This document shows, piece by piece, positions 44,128 through 53,561 of a stretch of DNA of 64,000 nt (its first letter is position 1; each line of letters begins with the position of its first letter). Below the pieces are notes generated by a model. The model made no database searches. It had not been told where the DNA came from and saw only the letters and a program-made list of their open reading frames with translations. Source of the DNA: JAYOEY01 sp038116945 (GTDB taxonomy: Bacteria; Pseudomonadota; Alphaproteobacteria; MPNO01; UBA2964). The stretch covers positions 1-64,000 of the forward strand of contig JAYOEY010000004.1 of NCBI GenBank assembly GCA_038116945.1, written 5' to 3'. Made by a program: the position numbers and the translations under genes.

Positions 44128-44613
44128 ATGCCAGGCTTGATCGACATGGCGCGCGACACCGGCGCGCTGCTGAAGGAAGCGGAAACAACCATCGCCGTAG
44201 CCGAATCCTCGAGCGGAGGCCTCGTCTCGGCCGCGCTTCTGTCCGTGCCGGGCGCTTCCGCCTATTACAAGGGCGGCGGCGTGATCTACACACGGGACGC
44301 CAGAAGCGGGCTACTCGATCTGCCGGCGGAAGTCGTGACGATGCGCGGCGCCAACGAAGACTATGCGCTGATCGTGGCGCGCGCGATCCGCGACAGGCTG
44401 GGCGCGGAATGGGGGCTCGCCGAAACCGGCGCCAGCGGACCCGACGGCAACCGGTACGGCGATGCGGCCGGCCATTGCTGTTTCGCTGTCGCAGGACCGG
44501 TCGAACGGTCGGCCACGCTCGAAACGGGTTCCGGCGACCGGGAGGCCAACATGTGGGCGTTCGCCGAAGCGGCAATCGCCCTGCTGCGCGAAACGGTTTC
44601 CGAGAAGCGCTAG
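44128..44613 (+). CDS. CinA C-terminal-domain protein (nicotinamide-nucleotide amidohydrolase, PncC-like)
   Basis: 161 residues, the stand-alone CinA-C domain. Motifs: TIAVAESSSGGLVSAAL near residue 22 and AETGASGPDGNRYGD near 98. PncC deamidates NMN to nicotinate mononucleotide in NAD recycling. It converges on the MetE-like gene, with 4 bases of overlap at the ends. Confidence 0.88.
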   Translation: MPGLIDMARDTGALLKEAETTIAVAESSSGGLVSAALLSVPGASAYYKGGGVIYTRDARSGLLDLPAEVVTMRGANEDYALIVARAIRDRLGAEWGLAETGASGPDGNRYGDAAGHCCFAVAGPVERSATLETGSGDREANMWAFAEAAIALLRETVSEKR

Positions 44614-45653
44614 ATCCGCAAACGCGCCAGCTCGGCGCCTTCCACCATGATGCGGAGCTTTTCCGCCGCGCGGCCGAGACTCATCGGCATAAGCCCGCAG
44701 TCGGGCGCCGCCATGATCCGTTCCGGCGCCAGCGCGTCGGCCGCACGCAGAAGGCGCTCGGCGACATGGTCCGGCGTCTCGACCGCTTCGTCGGCGTTGA
44801 AAACGCAGCCGAACATCACCGTCTTCGACGGGCAATGGCCGAGCAGCGCCGGATCGAGTTTTCCGCCTTCGAATTCGAGCGCGAGGATATCGACAGCGGA
44901 TCGGTCCAGCGCCGATATGATGGTCGGATAGGAATCGTTGATCGGACGGTTGGGCGATTCCGGTATGGGATAGCCGTAACAGACATGTACGGCGGTTTCC
45001 GCGGAGAGGCCTTCGAGGCAGCGGTCGAGCGCCTCGATTCCCCAGTCGAGAACCTGGTCGGGGTATCGGCTGAAGCACGGCTCATCGAACTGGATGATTG
45101 CGGGACCCAGCGCGTCGAGCAGGCGCGCTTCTGCATTGATCGCATCGGCCCAGGCAAATGCCATGTCGCGGTCGGTTTCGTAGAAATCGTTGCGGGTCGA
45201 ATCGACGACCGTCATGGGACCGGGCAGCGTTACCTTGACGGGACGGTCGGTTTCCGCCCGGAGAAAAGCCAGAGCGTCGGTCGTCAGCGGGCCGGGATGG
45301 CGGATCGGGCCGGTGCATTTTCCAACCAGCGCAAGCGAACGTCCGCCGCGGATGCGCTTCTCGACGCGTTCCGAATAGTCGAACCCTTCCATCGCCGAAA
45401 CGATGCTGGTCAGGTAATGCTCGCGCCGCTGTTCGCCGTCGCTGACGATGTCGATCCCGGCGCGTTCCTGCACGCGAAGCGCCACGCGGACCGCATCGTC
45501 CTTGGCGGCGCCAAGCGCGTCTCCGGCAAGCGTCCATGCGCCGCGCGCGCCGTGATTGTGGGCGCCGTCGAGCACCGGCGCGCCCAGCGCATAAAGCCAG
45601 GGCCGCTGCGGCATGCTGCCGACGACCGTCGTCGTAAAAGGTTTCCGGGACAA
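44610..45653 (-). CDS. Cobalamin-independent methionine synthase-like protein (MetE C-terminal domain)
   Basis: 347 residues, a single MetE barrel. It has TTTVVGSMPQRP at the N-terminus, a likely zinc-site His (VHVCYGYP), Glu (LALEFEGG) and Cys (AAPDCGLM). It is shorter than full MetE because the N-terminal folate-binding half is absent, as in archaeal-type or xenobiotic-linked homologues. It may methylate homocysteine from an alternative donor. Convergent with the CinA-C gene. Confidence 0.8.
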   Translation of the reverse strand: MSRKPFTTTVVGSMPQRPWLYALGAPVLDGAHNHGARGAWTLAGDALGAAKDDAVRVALRVQERAGIDIVSDGEQRREHYLTSIVSAMEGFDYSERVEKRIRGGRSLALVGKCTGPIRHPGPLTTDALAFLRAETDRPVKVTLPGPMTVVDSTRNDFYETDRDMAFAWADAINAEARLLDALGPAIIQFDEPCFSRYPDQVLDWGIEALDRCLEGLSAETAVHVCYGYPIPESPNRPINDSYPTIISALDRSAVDILALEFEGGKLDPALLGHCPSKTVMFGCVFNADEAVETPDHVAERLLRAADALAPERIMAAPDCGLMPMSLGRAAEKLRIMVEGAELARLRI

Positions 45654-45722
45654 GCGTCTCTCCCCCGCGGCGACATGCCGCGGGTGCCATACTACGAAGA
45701 CGCCGTGAAGCTGAAAACCGGT

Positions 45723-46955
45723 TCAGCCGCCGTATTTTTTCTGCGCCGCCTGACGAAGACGAAGACGCAGCGCGTTCAGCTTGATGAAGCCCGCCGCGTC
45801 GCGCTGATCGTAGACGGTATCCGCCTCGAAGGTCACGTAATCCTGCGAGTACAGGCTGTTCGGAGATTTGCGGCCGACGATGGTCGCAGCGCCCTTGAAC
45901 AGCTTGAGCCGCACCGTTCCGTTGACGACCCGCTGGCTCTCATCCACGGCGGCCTGAATCATCTCGCGCTCGGGCGAGAACCAGAAGCCGTTATAAATCA
46001 GCTCGGCATAGCGCGGCATCATCTCGTCCTTGAGGTGCGCGGCGCCGCGATCGAGCGTGATGCTTTCCATCCCGCGCCGCGCCACCATCAGAATCGTGCC
46101 GCCGGGCGTCTCGTAGACGCCGCGCGACTTCATGCCGACGAACCGGTTTTCCACCAGGTCGAGCCGCCCGATGCCGTGCGCGCCGCCCAGCGCGTTGAGC
46201 CTGGCCAACAGCGCCGCCGGCGACAGCCCCTCACCATCGATGGCCACCGGATCGCCCCGCTCGAAATCGATCTCGATATATTGCGGCGTGTCGGGGGCGG
46301 CCTCGGGAGCGACCGACCGCGTGAACATCGCCTCGTCGGGCTCGACCCACGGGTCTTCGAGCGCGCGCCCCTCATAGGAGATATGCAGCAGGTTCGCGTC
46401 CGTCGAATAGGGCGGCTCGTCCTCCTTGTCGCGCGGAATGGCGATCTGGTGCTGGCGGGCGTATTCGAGCAGCCGCTGGCGCCCGTCGAGGTCCCATTCG
46501 CGCCACGGCGCGATCACCGTGATGTCGGGTTCGAGCGCGTAGTAGCCGAGCTCGAACCGGACCTGGTCGTTGCCCTTGCCGGTCGCGCCGTGCGACACCG
46601 CGTCGGCGCCGGTTTCGCGGGCGATTTCGATCTGCCGCTTGGCGATCAGCGGCCGCGCGATCGAGGTGCCCAGCAGGTAGACGCCCTCATACAGCGCGTT
46701 GACGCGGAACATCGGGAACACGTAATCCCGCACGAACTCCTCGCGCAGGTCTTCGATATAGATTTCCCGGATGCCCATCTGTTCCGCCTTGGCGCGGGCG
46801 GGCTCGAGCTCTTCGCCCTGCCCCAGATCGGCGGTGAAGGTCACGACCTCGCAACGATACTGTTCCTGCAGCCAGCGCAGGATTACCGATGTATCCAGCC
46901 CGCCCGAATAGGCGAGCACTACTTTTTTCACATCCCTAGCGCCGGTTGCGGCCAT
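45723..46955 (-). CDS. argG: Argininosuccinate synthase
   Basis: 410 residues from the ATG at 46955, about 7 nt after AGGAGGA; an ATG at 46961 is too close to that site. It has the ATP pyrophosphatase motif VLAYSGGLDTSV (P-loop SGGLD), GATGKGNDQVRFE and STDANLLHISYEG. It condenses citrulline and aspartate in arginine synthesis. It stands alone, without argH or argF. Confidence 0.96.
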   Translation of the reverse strand: MAATGARDVKKVVLAYSGGLDTSVILRWLQEQYRCEVVTFTADLGQGEELEPARAKAEQMGIREIYIEDLREEFVRDYVFPMFRVNALYEGVYLLGTSIARPLIAKRQIEIARETGADAVSHGATGKGNDQVRFELGYYALEPDITVIAPWREWDLDGRQRLLEYARQHQIAIPRDKEDEPPYSTDANLLHISYEGRALEDPWVEPDEAMFTRSVAPEAAPDTPQYIEIDFERGDPVAIDGEGLSPAALLARLNALGGAHGIGRLDLVENRFVGMKSRGVYETPGGTILMVARRGMESITLDRGAAHLKDEMMPRYAELIYNGFWFSPEREMIQAAVDESQRVVNGTVRLKLFKGAATIVGRKSPNSLYSQDYVTFEADTVYDQRDAAGFIKLNALRLRLRQAAQKKYGG

Positions 46956-47073
46956 GTTCATTCCTCCTGCCGGAAAGCGCGCGCAGTATAGGGAATGCGG
47001 GACGCCGCTCAAGGGGGCCGTTGCAACAGCTATGGATTGCTAGGCATGGCCGTTTCCGAAATAATTCCCGCCG

Positions 47074-48321
47074 TTGGAAAAATTGGGAACCGCCGCCTTG
47101 CCGACAGACCAGAAGCCGCCGGAAGACGACCTGCCGACCGACTCCGCCGAGGCGCCGCGGCAGCCTGCCGAGACGGCGCAGGCGACGGACGACGTAACGG
47201 ACGAGCGGGCAGAGAATGCCGGGGAGGCCGAAGCGTCGTCGACGATCGCAACCACCCCTCCGCTGACATACGAGGGCAAATCGGGCGATCTGTTCAGGCT
47301 GGGGCTGAAGGTTACGGTCCTGACGATCATCACGGCGGGCATATACAAATTCTGGGGCAAGACCCGTATTCGCCAGTATCTGTGGGGGCGGCTGACGCTG
47401 CTGGGCGACCGGCTGACCTACACCGGGACGGGGCGCGAGCTGTTTGTCGGTTTCCTGCTGGCGGCGGCGGTACTGATTCCGATCGCCATCGTTTTCTGGG
47501 CGATGGAATTTGTACTGGCCGGCCGGTCGCGCGCGCTGGCGATGCTCCCGTCGATCTTTATCTATGTCACGATCGGCTACCTGACGGGAACAGCGCTCTA
47601 TCTGGCGCGCCGGTACCGGCTGAGCCGGACGATCTGGCGCGGCATCCGGTTCGGCCAGACCGGAAGCGCGCTGTATTACGGGCTGCTGTATTTCGGCTGG
47701 TTGATCGCTCGCGCCGCCACCCTGGACCTGATCAATCCTGTCGCCAGCGTCCAGCTTCAGCGCATCCGGATCTGCAACAGCTGGTTCGGAAACCGCCATT
47801 TCACCTTCGACGGACAAGCCCGGGACCTCTACAAGCGATGGCTTCTTTGCTGGGTTCTCACGCCGTTCACGCTCGGGTTATCGGTCCTCTGGTACCGCTT
47901 TTACGAGCTGAGCTATTTCGTCTCCAGAACCGGATTCGAGGGGGTTCGCTTCAGGCTGCCCCTCGCCAAGCGCGATATCGTACGGGTATTCCTGCCGATG
48001 GCGATCATCTATGTCGGCTTCGTCGTCACGGTTGCGGTCCTGATCGTTCTGGCGCAGTGGAGCGCGGCCAGCCATCCGATCGTCAACGGCATTTCCGTCG
48101 GCGGACTAAGCGTGGTCCTGATCGCCACCATGCTGCTGGGTCGCGCCCTGATTCTCAGCATCGTGGTACACCGGTTCGCCACCATCGTCGCTTCCAGACT
48201 CACGATGACCGGAGATGTCGATCTGAACAGGATAACGCAGAACATGCAGGCCCTCGCGGGATCGGGCGAAGGGCTGGCTTCGGCGCTCGACGTGGGAACG
48301 GGTCTGGATATCGGATTCTAG
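47074..48321 (+). CDS. DUF898 (YjgN-family) integral membrane protein
   Basis: 415 residues, TTG start. The first ~60 residues are acidic and disordered, then about six helices in two DUF898 repeats. The repeats share a LTxxxTAGIYxFW-KxRIRQY-type motif: LTIITAGIYKFWGKTRIRQYL near 82 and LTPFTLGLSVLWYRFYEL near 270. The function of YjgN is unknown. The stop is 2 bp before an M48 protease gene, so the two are probably co-translated and functionally linked. Confidence 0.82.
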   Translation: MEKLGTAALPTDQKPPEDDLPTDSAEAPRQPAETAQATDDVTDERAENAGEAEASSTIATTPPLTYEGKSGDLFRLGLKVTVLTIITAGIYKFWGKTRIRQYLWGRLTLLGDRLTYTGTGRELFVGFLLAAAVLIPIAIVFWAMEFVLAGRSRALAMLPSIFIYVTIGYLTGTALYLARRYRLSRTIWRGIRFGQTGSALYYGLLYFGWLIARAATLDLINPVASVQLQRIRICNSWFGNRHFTFDGQARDLYKRWLLCWVLTPFTLGLSVLWYRFYELSYFVSRTGFEGVRFRLPLAKRDIVRVFLPMAIIYVGFVVTVAVLIVLAQWSAASHPIVNGISVGGLSVVLIATMLLGRALILSIVVHRFATIVASRLTMTGDVDLNRITQNMQALAGSGEGLASALDVGTGLDIGF

Positions 48322-48323
48322 CG

Positions 48324-49418
48324 ATGGGATGGCGCGGCCGCTATTACGATGGCGAGTCGGCGGTTCGTCACGAAGTCGATGTCGCTATCGAAAGCAGCCG
48401 GATCGTCCTGTCGAAACCGGACGGCGGAAACGTCGTCTGGCCGTTCGACCTGATCCGATGGACGGAGAAACCCTCGGGCGGGGTTGCCCAGCTCTGTATC
48501 GCGACCGCGCCCGACGCCCGGCTGGTCGTCGAACAGGATGATTTCGTTGTCTCGCTGCGGCAGGTCTATCCGGGCATCGACCGCGCCGCGGCGCGGCAGC
48601 TTCGGCTCAAACGCCGCTTCGTTACGACAACGGCGGCGACACTGGCGCTTGCCGCAGCGACGTACGGCGCAATCGCCGTTCTGCCTGAGCTTCTCGCCCC
48701 CCTGATTCCGCAATCGGTTGCGGAAACGATCGGCGACGCCGTCGTCCGCGATGTCGCGAAGATCGCAGGCGCGGCGGGGAGCGAGGACAGCGGCCGGCTT
48801 TGCCTGGGGAAGGACGGGCAGGCTGTGCTGAACAGGCTTGCGGCGCGCCTGTCGGCGGAGGCCGGTCCGAAGGGCGTCGAGCCGGTTCCTTTTCAGGTGC
48901 GGGTGGTCAATATCGGCATGGTCAATGCGCAGGCCGCGCCCGGCGGAAGAATCCTGATCTTTTCGGAAATGCTGAAATTCGCGGAATCTCCGGACCAGCT
49001 GGCAGGGGTTCTGGCGCACGAGATGGCGCACGAAATCCACAGGCACCCGCTCCAGGCGATCCTGCGCGAAGCCGGCATCTCGGTGACGCTCAACCTGATC
49101 GCAGGCGGAGGTTGGACCGCTGGAGCGGCAGGCGCGCTGCTGGGCAGCAGCTATTCGCGCAACGCCGAGCGCGAAGCCGACGATACGGGATTTACGCTCC
49201 TGCAGAAGGCGGGCATTTCGACCGCCGGCATGGTCCGCCTGTTCGAACGGTTAGAGAAGGAGCTGCCGTCGATGCCGAGGGAACTCCAGATCATTTCCAG
49301 TCATCCGCGCGGGGCAGAGCGGGCGAAGAGACTGGCGGAGTCGGGCGAAGACCGCGGCGGTCCCGCAATGCCGGATGCGGACTGGCAGGCGCTCAGAAAT
49401 ATCTGCGAGAAAAAATAG
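48324..49418 (+). CDS. M48-family zinc metalloprotease, membrane-anchored
   Basis: 364 residues from the ATG at 48324. An N-terminal ~90-residue domain (WRGRYYDGESAVRHEV) precedes one transmembrane helix (about 96-118). The peptidase domain has HEMAHEIHRHP with the HExxH zinc site and a third ligand Glu in NAEREADDTGF. The layout fits BepA/Oma1-like M48 peptidases used in envelope quality control. It forms a pair with the DUF898 gene immediately upstream. Confidence 0.85.
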   Translation: MGWRGRYYDGESAVRHEVDVAIESSRIVLSKPDGGNVVWPFDLIRWTEKPSGGVAQLCIATAPDARLVVEQDDFVVSLRQVYPGIDRAAARQLRLKRRFVTTTAATLALAAATYGAIAVLPELLAPLIPQSVAETIGDAVVRDVAKIAGAAGSEDSGRLCLGKDGQAVLNRLAARLSAEAGPKGVEPVPFQVRVVNIGMVNAQAAPGGRILIFSEMLKFAESPDQLAGVLAHEMAHEIHRHPLQAILREAGISVTLNLIAGGGWTAGAAGALLGSSYSRNAEREADDTGFTLLQKAGISTAGMVRLFERLEKELPSMPRELQIISSHPRGAERAKRLAESGEDRGGPAMPDADWQALRNICEKK

Positions 49419-49469
49419 GGCGTGACCCGCATGCGCGGAATCGCGCATTCCGGTTCGCAGTCCCCGCCT

Positions 49470-50594
49470 CTAGCCGGCTTTCCCGGCCCGCTGCTTCCGT
49501 TCGGTCGCCGATTTGAGCTGGCCGCACGCGGCCAGAATGTCGCGGCCGCGCGGCACCCGGACCGGCGCGGAATAGCCCGCATCGTTCACGATTTCCGAGA
49601 AACGCGCGATCGTCGCCCGGTCCGAGCATTCGTAGGGTGCGCCCGGCCAGGCATTAAACGGGATCAGGTTGACCTTGGCGGGTATCCCCTTGATCAGATG
49701 CGTGAGTTCGCGCGCGTCCGCTTCCGAATCGTTGACGCCCCTGAGCATCACGTACTCAAACGTGATGCGCCGCGCATTGTTCGCACCGGGATAGGCGCGG
49801 CAGGCAGCCAGCAGCTCGGCGATGGGAAATTTCCGGTTGATGGGAACGATTTCATCCCGCAGGTCGTCGTGCACCGCGTGCAGCGAAACCGCCAGGTTGA
49901 CGCCGAGCTCCTCGCCGCAGCGTTCCATGTTGGGCACGTAGCCGGCGGTCGACAGCGTGATGCGCCGCTTGGAGATCGAAATCCCCTCATTGTCCATGAT
50001 GATGCGAAGCGCCTTGGCGACATTGTCGTAATTCAGCAGCGGCTCGCCCATCCCCATCATCACGATGTTGGACAGAAGCCGGTTGCCGGCGGGGCTGGGC
50101 CATTCGCCGTAGGTATCGCGCGCCACCAGCATCTGCCCGACGATATCGGCGGCATCCAGGTTCCGCACCAGATCCTGCGTGCCGGTGTGGCAGAATTTGC
50201 AGGTAAGAGCGCAGCCGACCTGGGACGAGATACAGAGCGCGCCGCGGTCCTCTTCGGGGATGAATACGGTCTCGACCGCGCCGCCCCCCGGCACCGCCAG
50301 CAGCCATTTGCGGGTCCGGTCCTCGGAAAGCTGTTCGCTCACCGTCGCCGGCCGGACGATGGCGCAGCGCTCGGCCAGCATCTCGCGCACACCCTTGGCG
50401 AGGGTGGTCATTTGCGAGAATTCGGTTGCGCCCCGGTGATAGATCCAGTGCCAGATCTGGCGCGCGCGGAATTTGGGCAGCCCGAACCCGGTAACCGCGG
50501 ATTCGAGCTCGTCGCGGCTCAACCCGACGAGGTTGACGCGTGCATCTGCCGCGTTTTCCCGGCCGGGGACGGTCTGAACGGCGCTTCCTTCCAT
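49470..50594 (-). CDS. rlmN: 23S rRNA/tRNA (adenine-C2) methyltransferase RlmN
   Basis: 374 residues from the ATG at 50594. Radical SAM cluster CALTCKFC (CxxxCxxC), MMGMGEPLLNYDN, ISTAGY-like TLSTAGYVP, and the catalytic Cys near the C-terminus in RGRDILAACGQL. It methylates A2503 of 23S rRNA and A37 of some tRNAs. Independent of its neighbours. Confidence 0.95.
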   Translation of the reverse strand: MEGSAVQTVPGRENAADARVNLVGLSRDELESAVTGFGLPKFRARQIWHWIYHRGATEFSQMTTLAKGVREMLAERCAIVRPATVSEQLSEDRTRKWLLAVPGGGAVETVFIPEEDRGALCISSQVGCALTCKFCHTGTQDLVRNLDAADIVGQMLVARDTYGEWPSPAGNRLLSNIVMMGMGEPLLNYDNVAKALRIIMDNEGISISKRRITLSTAGYVPNMERCGEELGVNLAVSLHAVHDDLRDEIVPINRKFPIAELLAACRAYPGANNARRITFEYVMLRGVNDSEADARELTHLIKGIPAKVNLIPFNAWPGAPYECSDRATIARFSEIVNDAGYSAPVRVPRGRDILAACGQLKSATERKQRAGKAG

Positions 50595-50635
50595 GGCGTT
50601 CTTATAGGGCGGACCGCCCGATAATGGCGAGCGAT

Positions 50636-51976
50636 TTATTCCGCGGCCGATACGGGCAGGGCCCGGCGGGCATCCGATACGGTCTCGGGCGCGGCGCCCG
50701 GCGTGAATTTCAGCCAGATAACGGCCATCGCGACGATGGCGATAAACGGCATCATCACGATGCAGACGGCCGTCCAGCCGAACCCGGTCTGCACCCAGCC
50801 CGATGCGCCGGAGAAAATCGCCACGGTGCCGAACACCAGAAAATCGTTGATCCCCTGGGCCTTTTCGCGCTCCGCCGGCCGGTAGCAATGGGTCAGCAGC
50901 GCGGTCCCCCCGACGAACAGGAAATTCCAGCCCGAGCCCACGAACACGTTCGCGACGAGAAAATGGGTCAGCGAATTGCCGGACAGCCCGACCAGCGCGG
51001 CGGCGGTCGACAGGGCCAGCCCGCACAACAGGACGTTAAGCAGCCCGTATCGCGCGATCAGCGAGCCTGTGATGAAGGACGGCGCGAACATGCCCAGCAT
51101 GTGGAGCTGGGTCACGAACATCGCGTTCTCGGTGGTCAGCCCGAACTGCGCGGTCATCGCGAGCGGCGTCGCCGCCATCATGAACACCATGATGCCCCAG
51201 CCGATCACCGCGCACAGCACGGCGACGATAAAGCCCGGCTGGGCCAGGAGCTGTGAGACGCTTCTCGGCGGTTCCTCGAACGCCGGCTCGGGCACCGGCG
51301 GAAAGCGGACCATCGCGACGATGCCGATCAGGATGACGGGAATGATCGCCATGACCAGGAACGTGCCGGCGAACTGATAAGGATCCTGATCGCCGGTTCC
51401 GGAACCGAGATTGAGCGCGCCGGGCCCGCAGATGAACGCCACGGCGCGGGAAAATGCGTTTTCGCCCAACCAGCCGGAGGCAAGGTTATGCGTCCATTTG
51501 GCGATTTCTGGGCCGACCAGCGCGGCAACCACGCCGCCGCCGATCACCAGAGAAATCGAGCGGCTGCGGAAAACGTCGCTCGCCACCTCCGCGGCGGCGA
51601 ACCGGTAATGCTGGCTCGCCGACGTAAAGCCGCCAAAGATCACCGTCGCCAGCATGAAGACCCAGAAATTCTGCAGGAAGATCGATCCTGCGGCGACGAA
51701 CGCGCCGGCGATGCCGAACAGGGAACTGAACACGAAGGCGTTCCTGCGCCCCATCCGGCGCATCATCATCGCGACGGGAATGGCGAAAAGGGCGGTGGAC
51801 ACCCACTGGACCGCATGCGGCGTCGTCGCAAGCCATTTGTGGCCTTCCGGCGCGAGCTTGAATCCGACAAGCGCGCTGACGGCAAGCATCACGCCGGTCG
51901 AGGTGTTGAACAACGCCTGGCAGGTCGCTAGCAACCCGACATTGCGCTTCATGTGCGGAGGCGCCGCCTGTGTCAT
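50636..51976 (-). CDS. Major facilitator superfamily transporter
   Basis: 446 residues, twelve predicted helices. A cytoplasmic loop MMRRMGRRNAFVFSS is a modified MFS motif A between helices 2 and 3. Its substrate is unknown. It lies between rlmN and an SDR gene on the same strand; it may belong to the SDR/PPOX/AhpD catabolic run, but 50-bp gaps make this uncertain. Confidence 0.85.
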   Translation of the reverse strand: MTQAAPPHMKRNVGLLATCQALFNTSTGVMLAVSALVGFKLAPEGHKWLATTPHAVQWVSTALFAIPVAMMMRRMGRRNAFVFSSLFGIAGAFVAAGSIFLQNFWVFMLATVIFGGFTSASQHYRFAAAEVASDVFRSRSISLVIGGGVVAALVGPEIAKWTHNLASGWLGENAFSRAVAFICGPGALNLGSGTGDQDPYQFAGTFLVMAIIPVILIGIVAMVRFPPVPEPAFEEPPRSVSQLLAQPGFIVAVLCAVIGWGIMVFMMAATPLAMTAQFGLTTENAMFVTQLHMLGMFAPSFITGSLIARYGLLNVLLCGLALSTAAALVGLSGNSLTHFLVANVFVGSGWNFLFVGGTALLTHCYRPAEREKAQGINDFLVFGTVAIFSGASGWVQTGFGWTAVCIVMMPFIAIVAMAVIWLKFTPGAAPETVSDARRALPVSAAE

Positions 51977-52025
51977 CTTGTCTCCGTTGGGGCAGCGCTC
52001 ACTCTACCGGCTTCCGCCCCCCGCG

Positions 52026-52811
52026 TCAGTGCATATATTGCCCGCCATCGACGTTAAGCGTCTGGCCGGTGATGAAGGAAGCGGCATCCGACAGCAGGAA
52101 CATGACGGCTCCGACCAGATCGTCGGGCACCTGGTCGCGGCGGAAGCATTTTCCTTCGTTGCGGCCCGCAACATAGTTGGACGAAGACGACGAAAGCTGG
52201 GTTTCGCTGAGGGTGAAGCCCGGCGTAATGGCGTTGACGCTGATATTGTCGTCGCCGACTTCGCGCGCCAGCGCCCGGGTCAGCCCGATCACGCCCGCCT
52301 TGGAAGTCGTGTAGTCGAGCCGGTTGGGATTGCCCTCCCAGATGCGCCCGGAAGAAATATTGACGATCCGGCCGCCGCCCCGCTTCTGCATGTAGGGGTA
52401 AACCGCGCGGCTGCACAGGAACAGCCCTTTGAGATTGACCGCCATGACGGCATCCCACCGCTCGGCGGGAATCTTGAACCAGTCGCCGCGCTCCAGCACC
52501 GACATCATGGAGGCATTGTTGACCAGCCCGTCGATTCCGCCGAATTCCTGCGCGGCGCTGTCGACCATGTTCTGAACCCGGTCTTCGTCGGTGACGTCGG
52601 TCGGCACGGAGATCGCCTGGCCGCCGGCGCCCCTTATCTGTTCGGCGAGGGCATTCGATTCGTCGGCCGCGATGTCGGCAAGCACGACTTTCGCGCCGGC
52701 CTGGGCGAGGCGCTGGCTGTAGACCTTGCCGATTCCCGTGCCGCCGCCGGTCACGATGACCACCTTGTCCGCGAGGCTGAAGGCCCGGTTTGCGTCGAAT
52801 CCGTCCGGCAT
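52026..52811 (-). CDS. Short-chain dehydrogenase/reductase (SDR)
   Basis: 261 residues from the ATG at 52811. Cofactor motif TGGGTGIG, NNAS motif, catalytic Ser in VNISSGR and YTTSK (Tyr-x3-Lys). ADIAADESN after beta-2, with Asp at its end, suggests NAD(H). Classical SDR with a DGGQY C-terminus. It oxidises or reduces an alcohol/ketone, probably in the pathway with the following AhpD-like and PPOX-fold proteins. Confidence 0.9.
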   Translation of the reverse strand: MPDGFDANRAFSLADKVVIVTGGGTGIGKVYSQRLAQAGAKVVLADIAADESNALAEQIRGAGGQAISVPTDVTDEDRVQNMVDSAAQEFGGIDGLVNNASMMSVLERGDWFKIPAERWDAVMAVNLKGLFLCSRAVYPYMQKRGGGRIVNISSGRIWEGNPNRLDYTTSKAGVIGLTRALAREVGDDNISVNAITPGFTLSETQLSSSSSNYVAGRNEGKCFRRDQVPDDLVGAVMFLLSDAASFITGQTLNVDGGQYMH

Positions 52812-52877
52812 CTGTATCTCCCTGAGCTGAAACAAAACTGTGGAACGATATATAGCGGTGTTTGGCCGGAACGGGAA

Positions 52878-52897
52878 ACGGGCGGCGCGCCGCCCGT
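52878..52897 (-). other. 20-bp GC palindrome between PPOX-fold and SDR genes
   Basis: A perfect 20-bp palindrome (arms 52878-52887 and 52888-52897), just after the PPOX-fold stop on the minus strand. No T-tract follows. It could be an operator or an mRNA processing or stability element. Confidence 0.5.
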
Positions 52898-52899
52898 GC

Positions 52900-53499
52900 T
52901 CACGCCGCCATGAGCTGTAGTTGGGCTTCAAGCTCCTGCACGCGGCGCTGAAGCGGGCCGATTCGTTCTGCCACCTCGTCTTCGCTGAACCGCGGCGTGA
53001 TATGCTGCGGACAATTCCAGTCAAACGCCTCGACCTCGATGATCACGGCCCGCTCGACGCGCCCGGGATACGAGGGAACCGCGAGCTGGCTGACGTGCCC
53101 GGGGTCGTGGCTGACTGTCATGCGTCCGAATATCTTCAATCGACGCTGCCCGGCATAGTCCATCAGGATCAGGGAAACCCTGTTGTCACCCGTGGCGTTG
53201 CCGACCGTCACATATTGCCGGTTCCCCCGAAATTCGGCGTATCCCAGACGCCCGTCGCCGAGAGTTTTGAGGAAGCCCTTTGGCCCGCCGCGATGCTGGA
53301 CATACGGCCAGCCGGTTTCGCCGACGCTGGCGACATAGAAACTGTCGCGCTCTGCAATAAAGTCGATTTCGAAATCCGTCAGAGACGCGTTGCTGTGCGG
53401 CCCGTCTTCCATCTTTTGGTAGAAGCGGCGGCTGCCCGCCTCCTCCTGACGCTCCCTGACCCGGTCGGTAAAGGCAATTTCGGCATATCTGTGTCCCAT
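52900..53499 (-). CDS. Pyridoxamine 5'-phosphate oxidase-fold flavoprotein
   Basis: 199 residues from the ATG at 53499, directly after GGAGGAAA. PPOX split-barrel fold with DSFYVASVGETGWPYVQHRGG and a GNATGDNRVSLILMDY segment; the C-terminus is a helical extension. Such proteins bind FMN or F420 and reduce or protect small substrates. It sits 60 bp after an AhpD-like gene and before an SDR gene. Confidence 0.82.
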   Translation of the reverse strand: MGHRYAEIAFTDRVRERQEEAGSRRFYQKMEDGPHSNASLTDFEIDFIAERDSFYVASVGETGWPYVQHRGGPKGFLKTLGDGRLGYAEFRGNRQYVTVGNATGDNRVSLILMDYAGQRRLKIFGRMTVSHDPGHVSQLAVPSYPGRVERAVIIEVEAFDWNCPQHITPRFSEDEVAERIGPLQRRVQELEAQLQLMAA

Positions 53500-53515
53500 T
53501 TTCCTCCTCCTGTCA

Positions 53516-53545
53516 GCGAGGCGCGGCGGGATGGCCGCGCCTCGC
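53516..53545 (-). other. GC-rich hairpin between AhpD-like and PPOX-fold genes
   Basis: A perfect 12-bp stem (arms 53516-53527 and 53534-53545) with a 6-nt loop, 15 bp after the AhpD-like stop (minus). No T-tract follows; the PPOX ribosome-binding site comes next. Probably an intercistronic stability or attenuation element. Confidence 0.65.
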
Positions 53546-53561
53546 AATGGTTAAACCGTCG

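Noticed and set aside
44409..46991. Long plus-strand open frame of 860 codons across the MetE-like and argG genes
   Set aside because: It lies entirely antisense to two well-supported genes, is Arg/His-rich with no domain, and results from GC-biased codon use.
46995..48323. Upstream extension of the M48 protease frame
   Set aside because: It runs out of frame through the DUF898 gene; the ATG at 48324 right after the DUF898 stop is the natural start.
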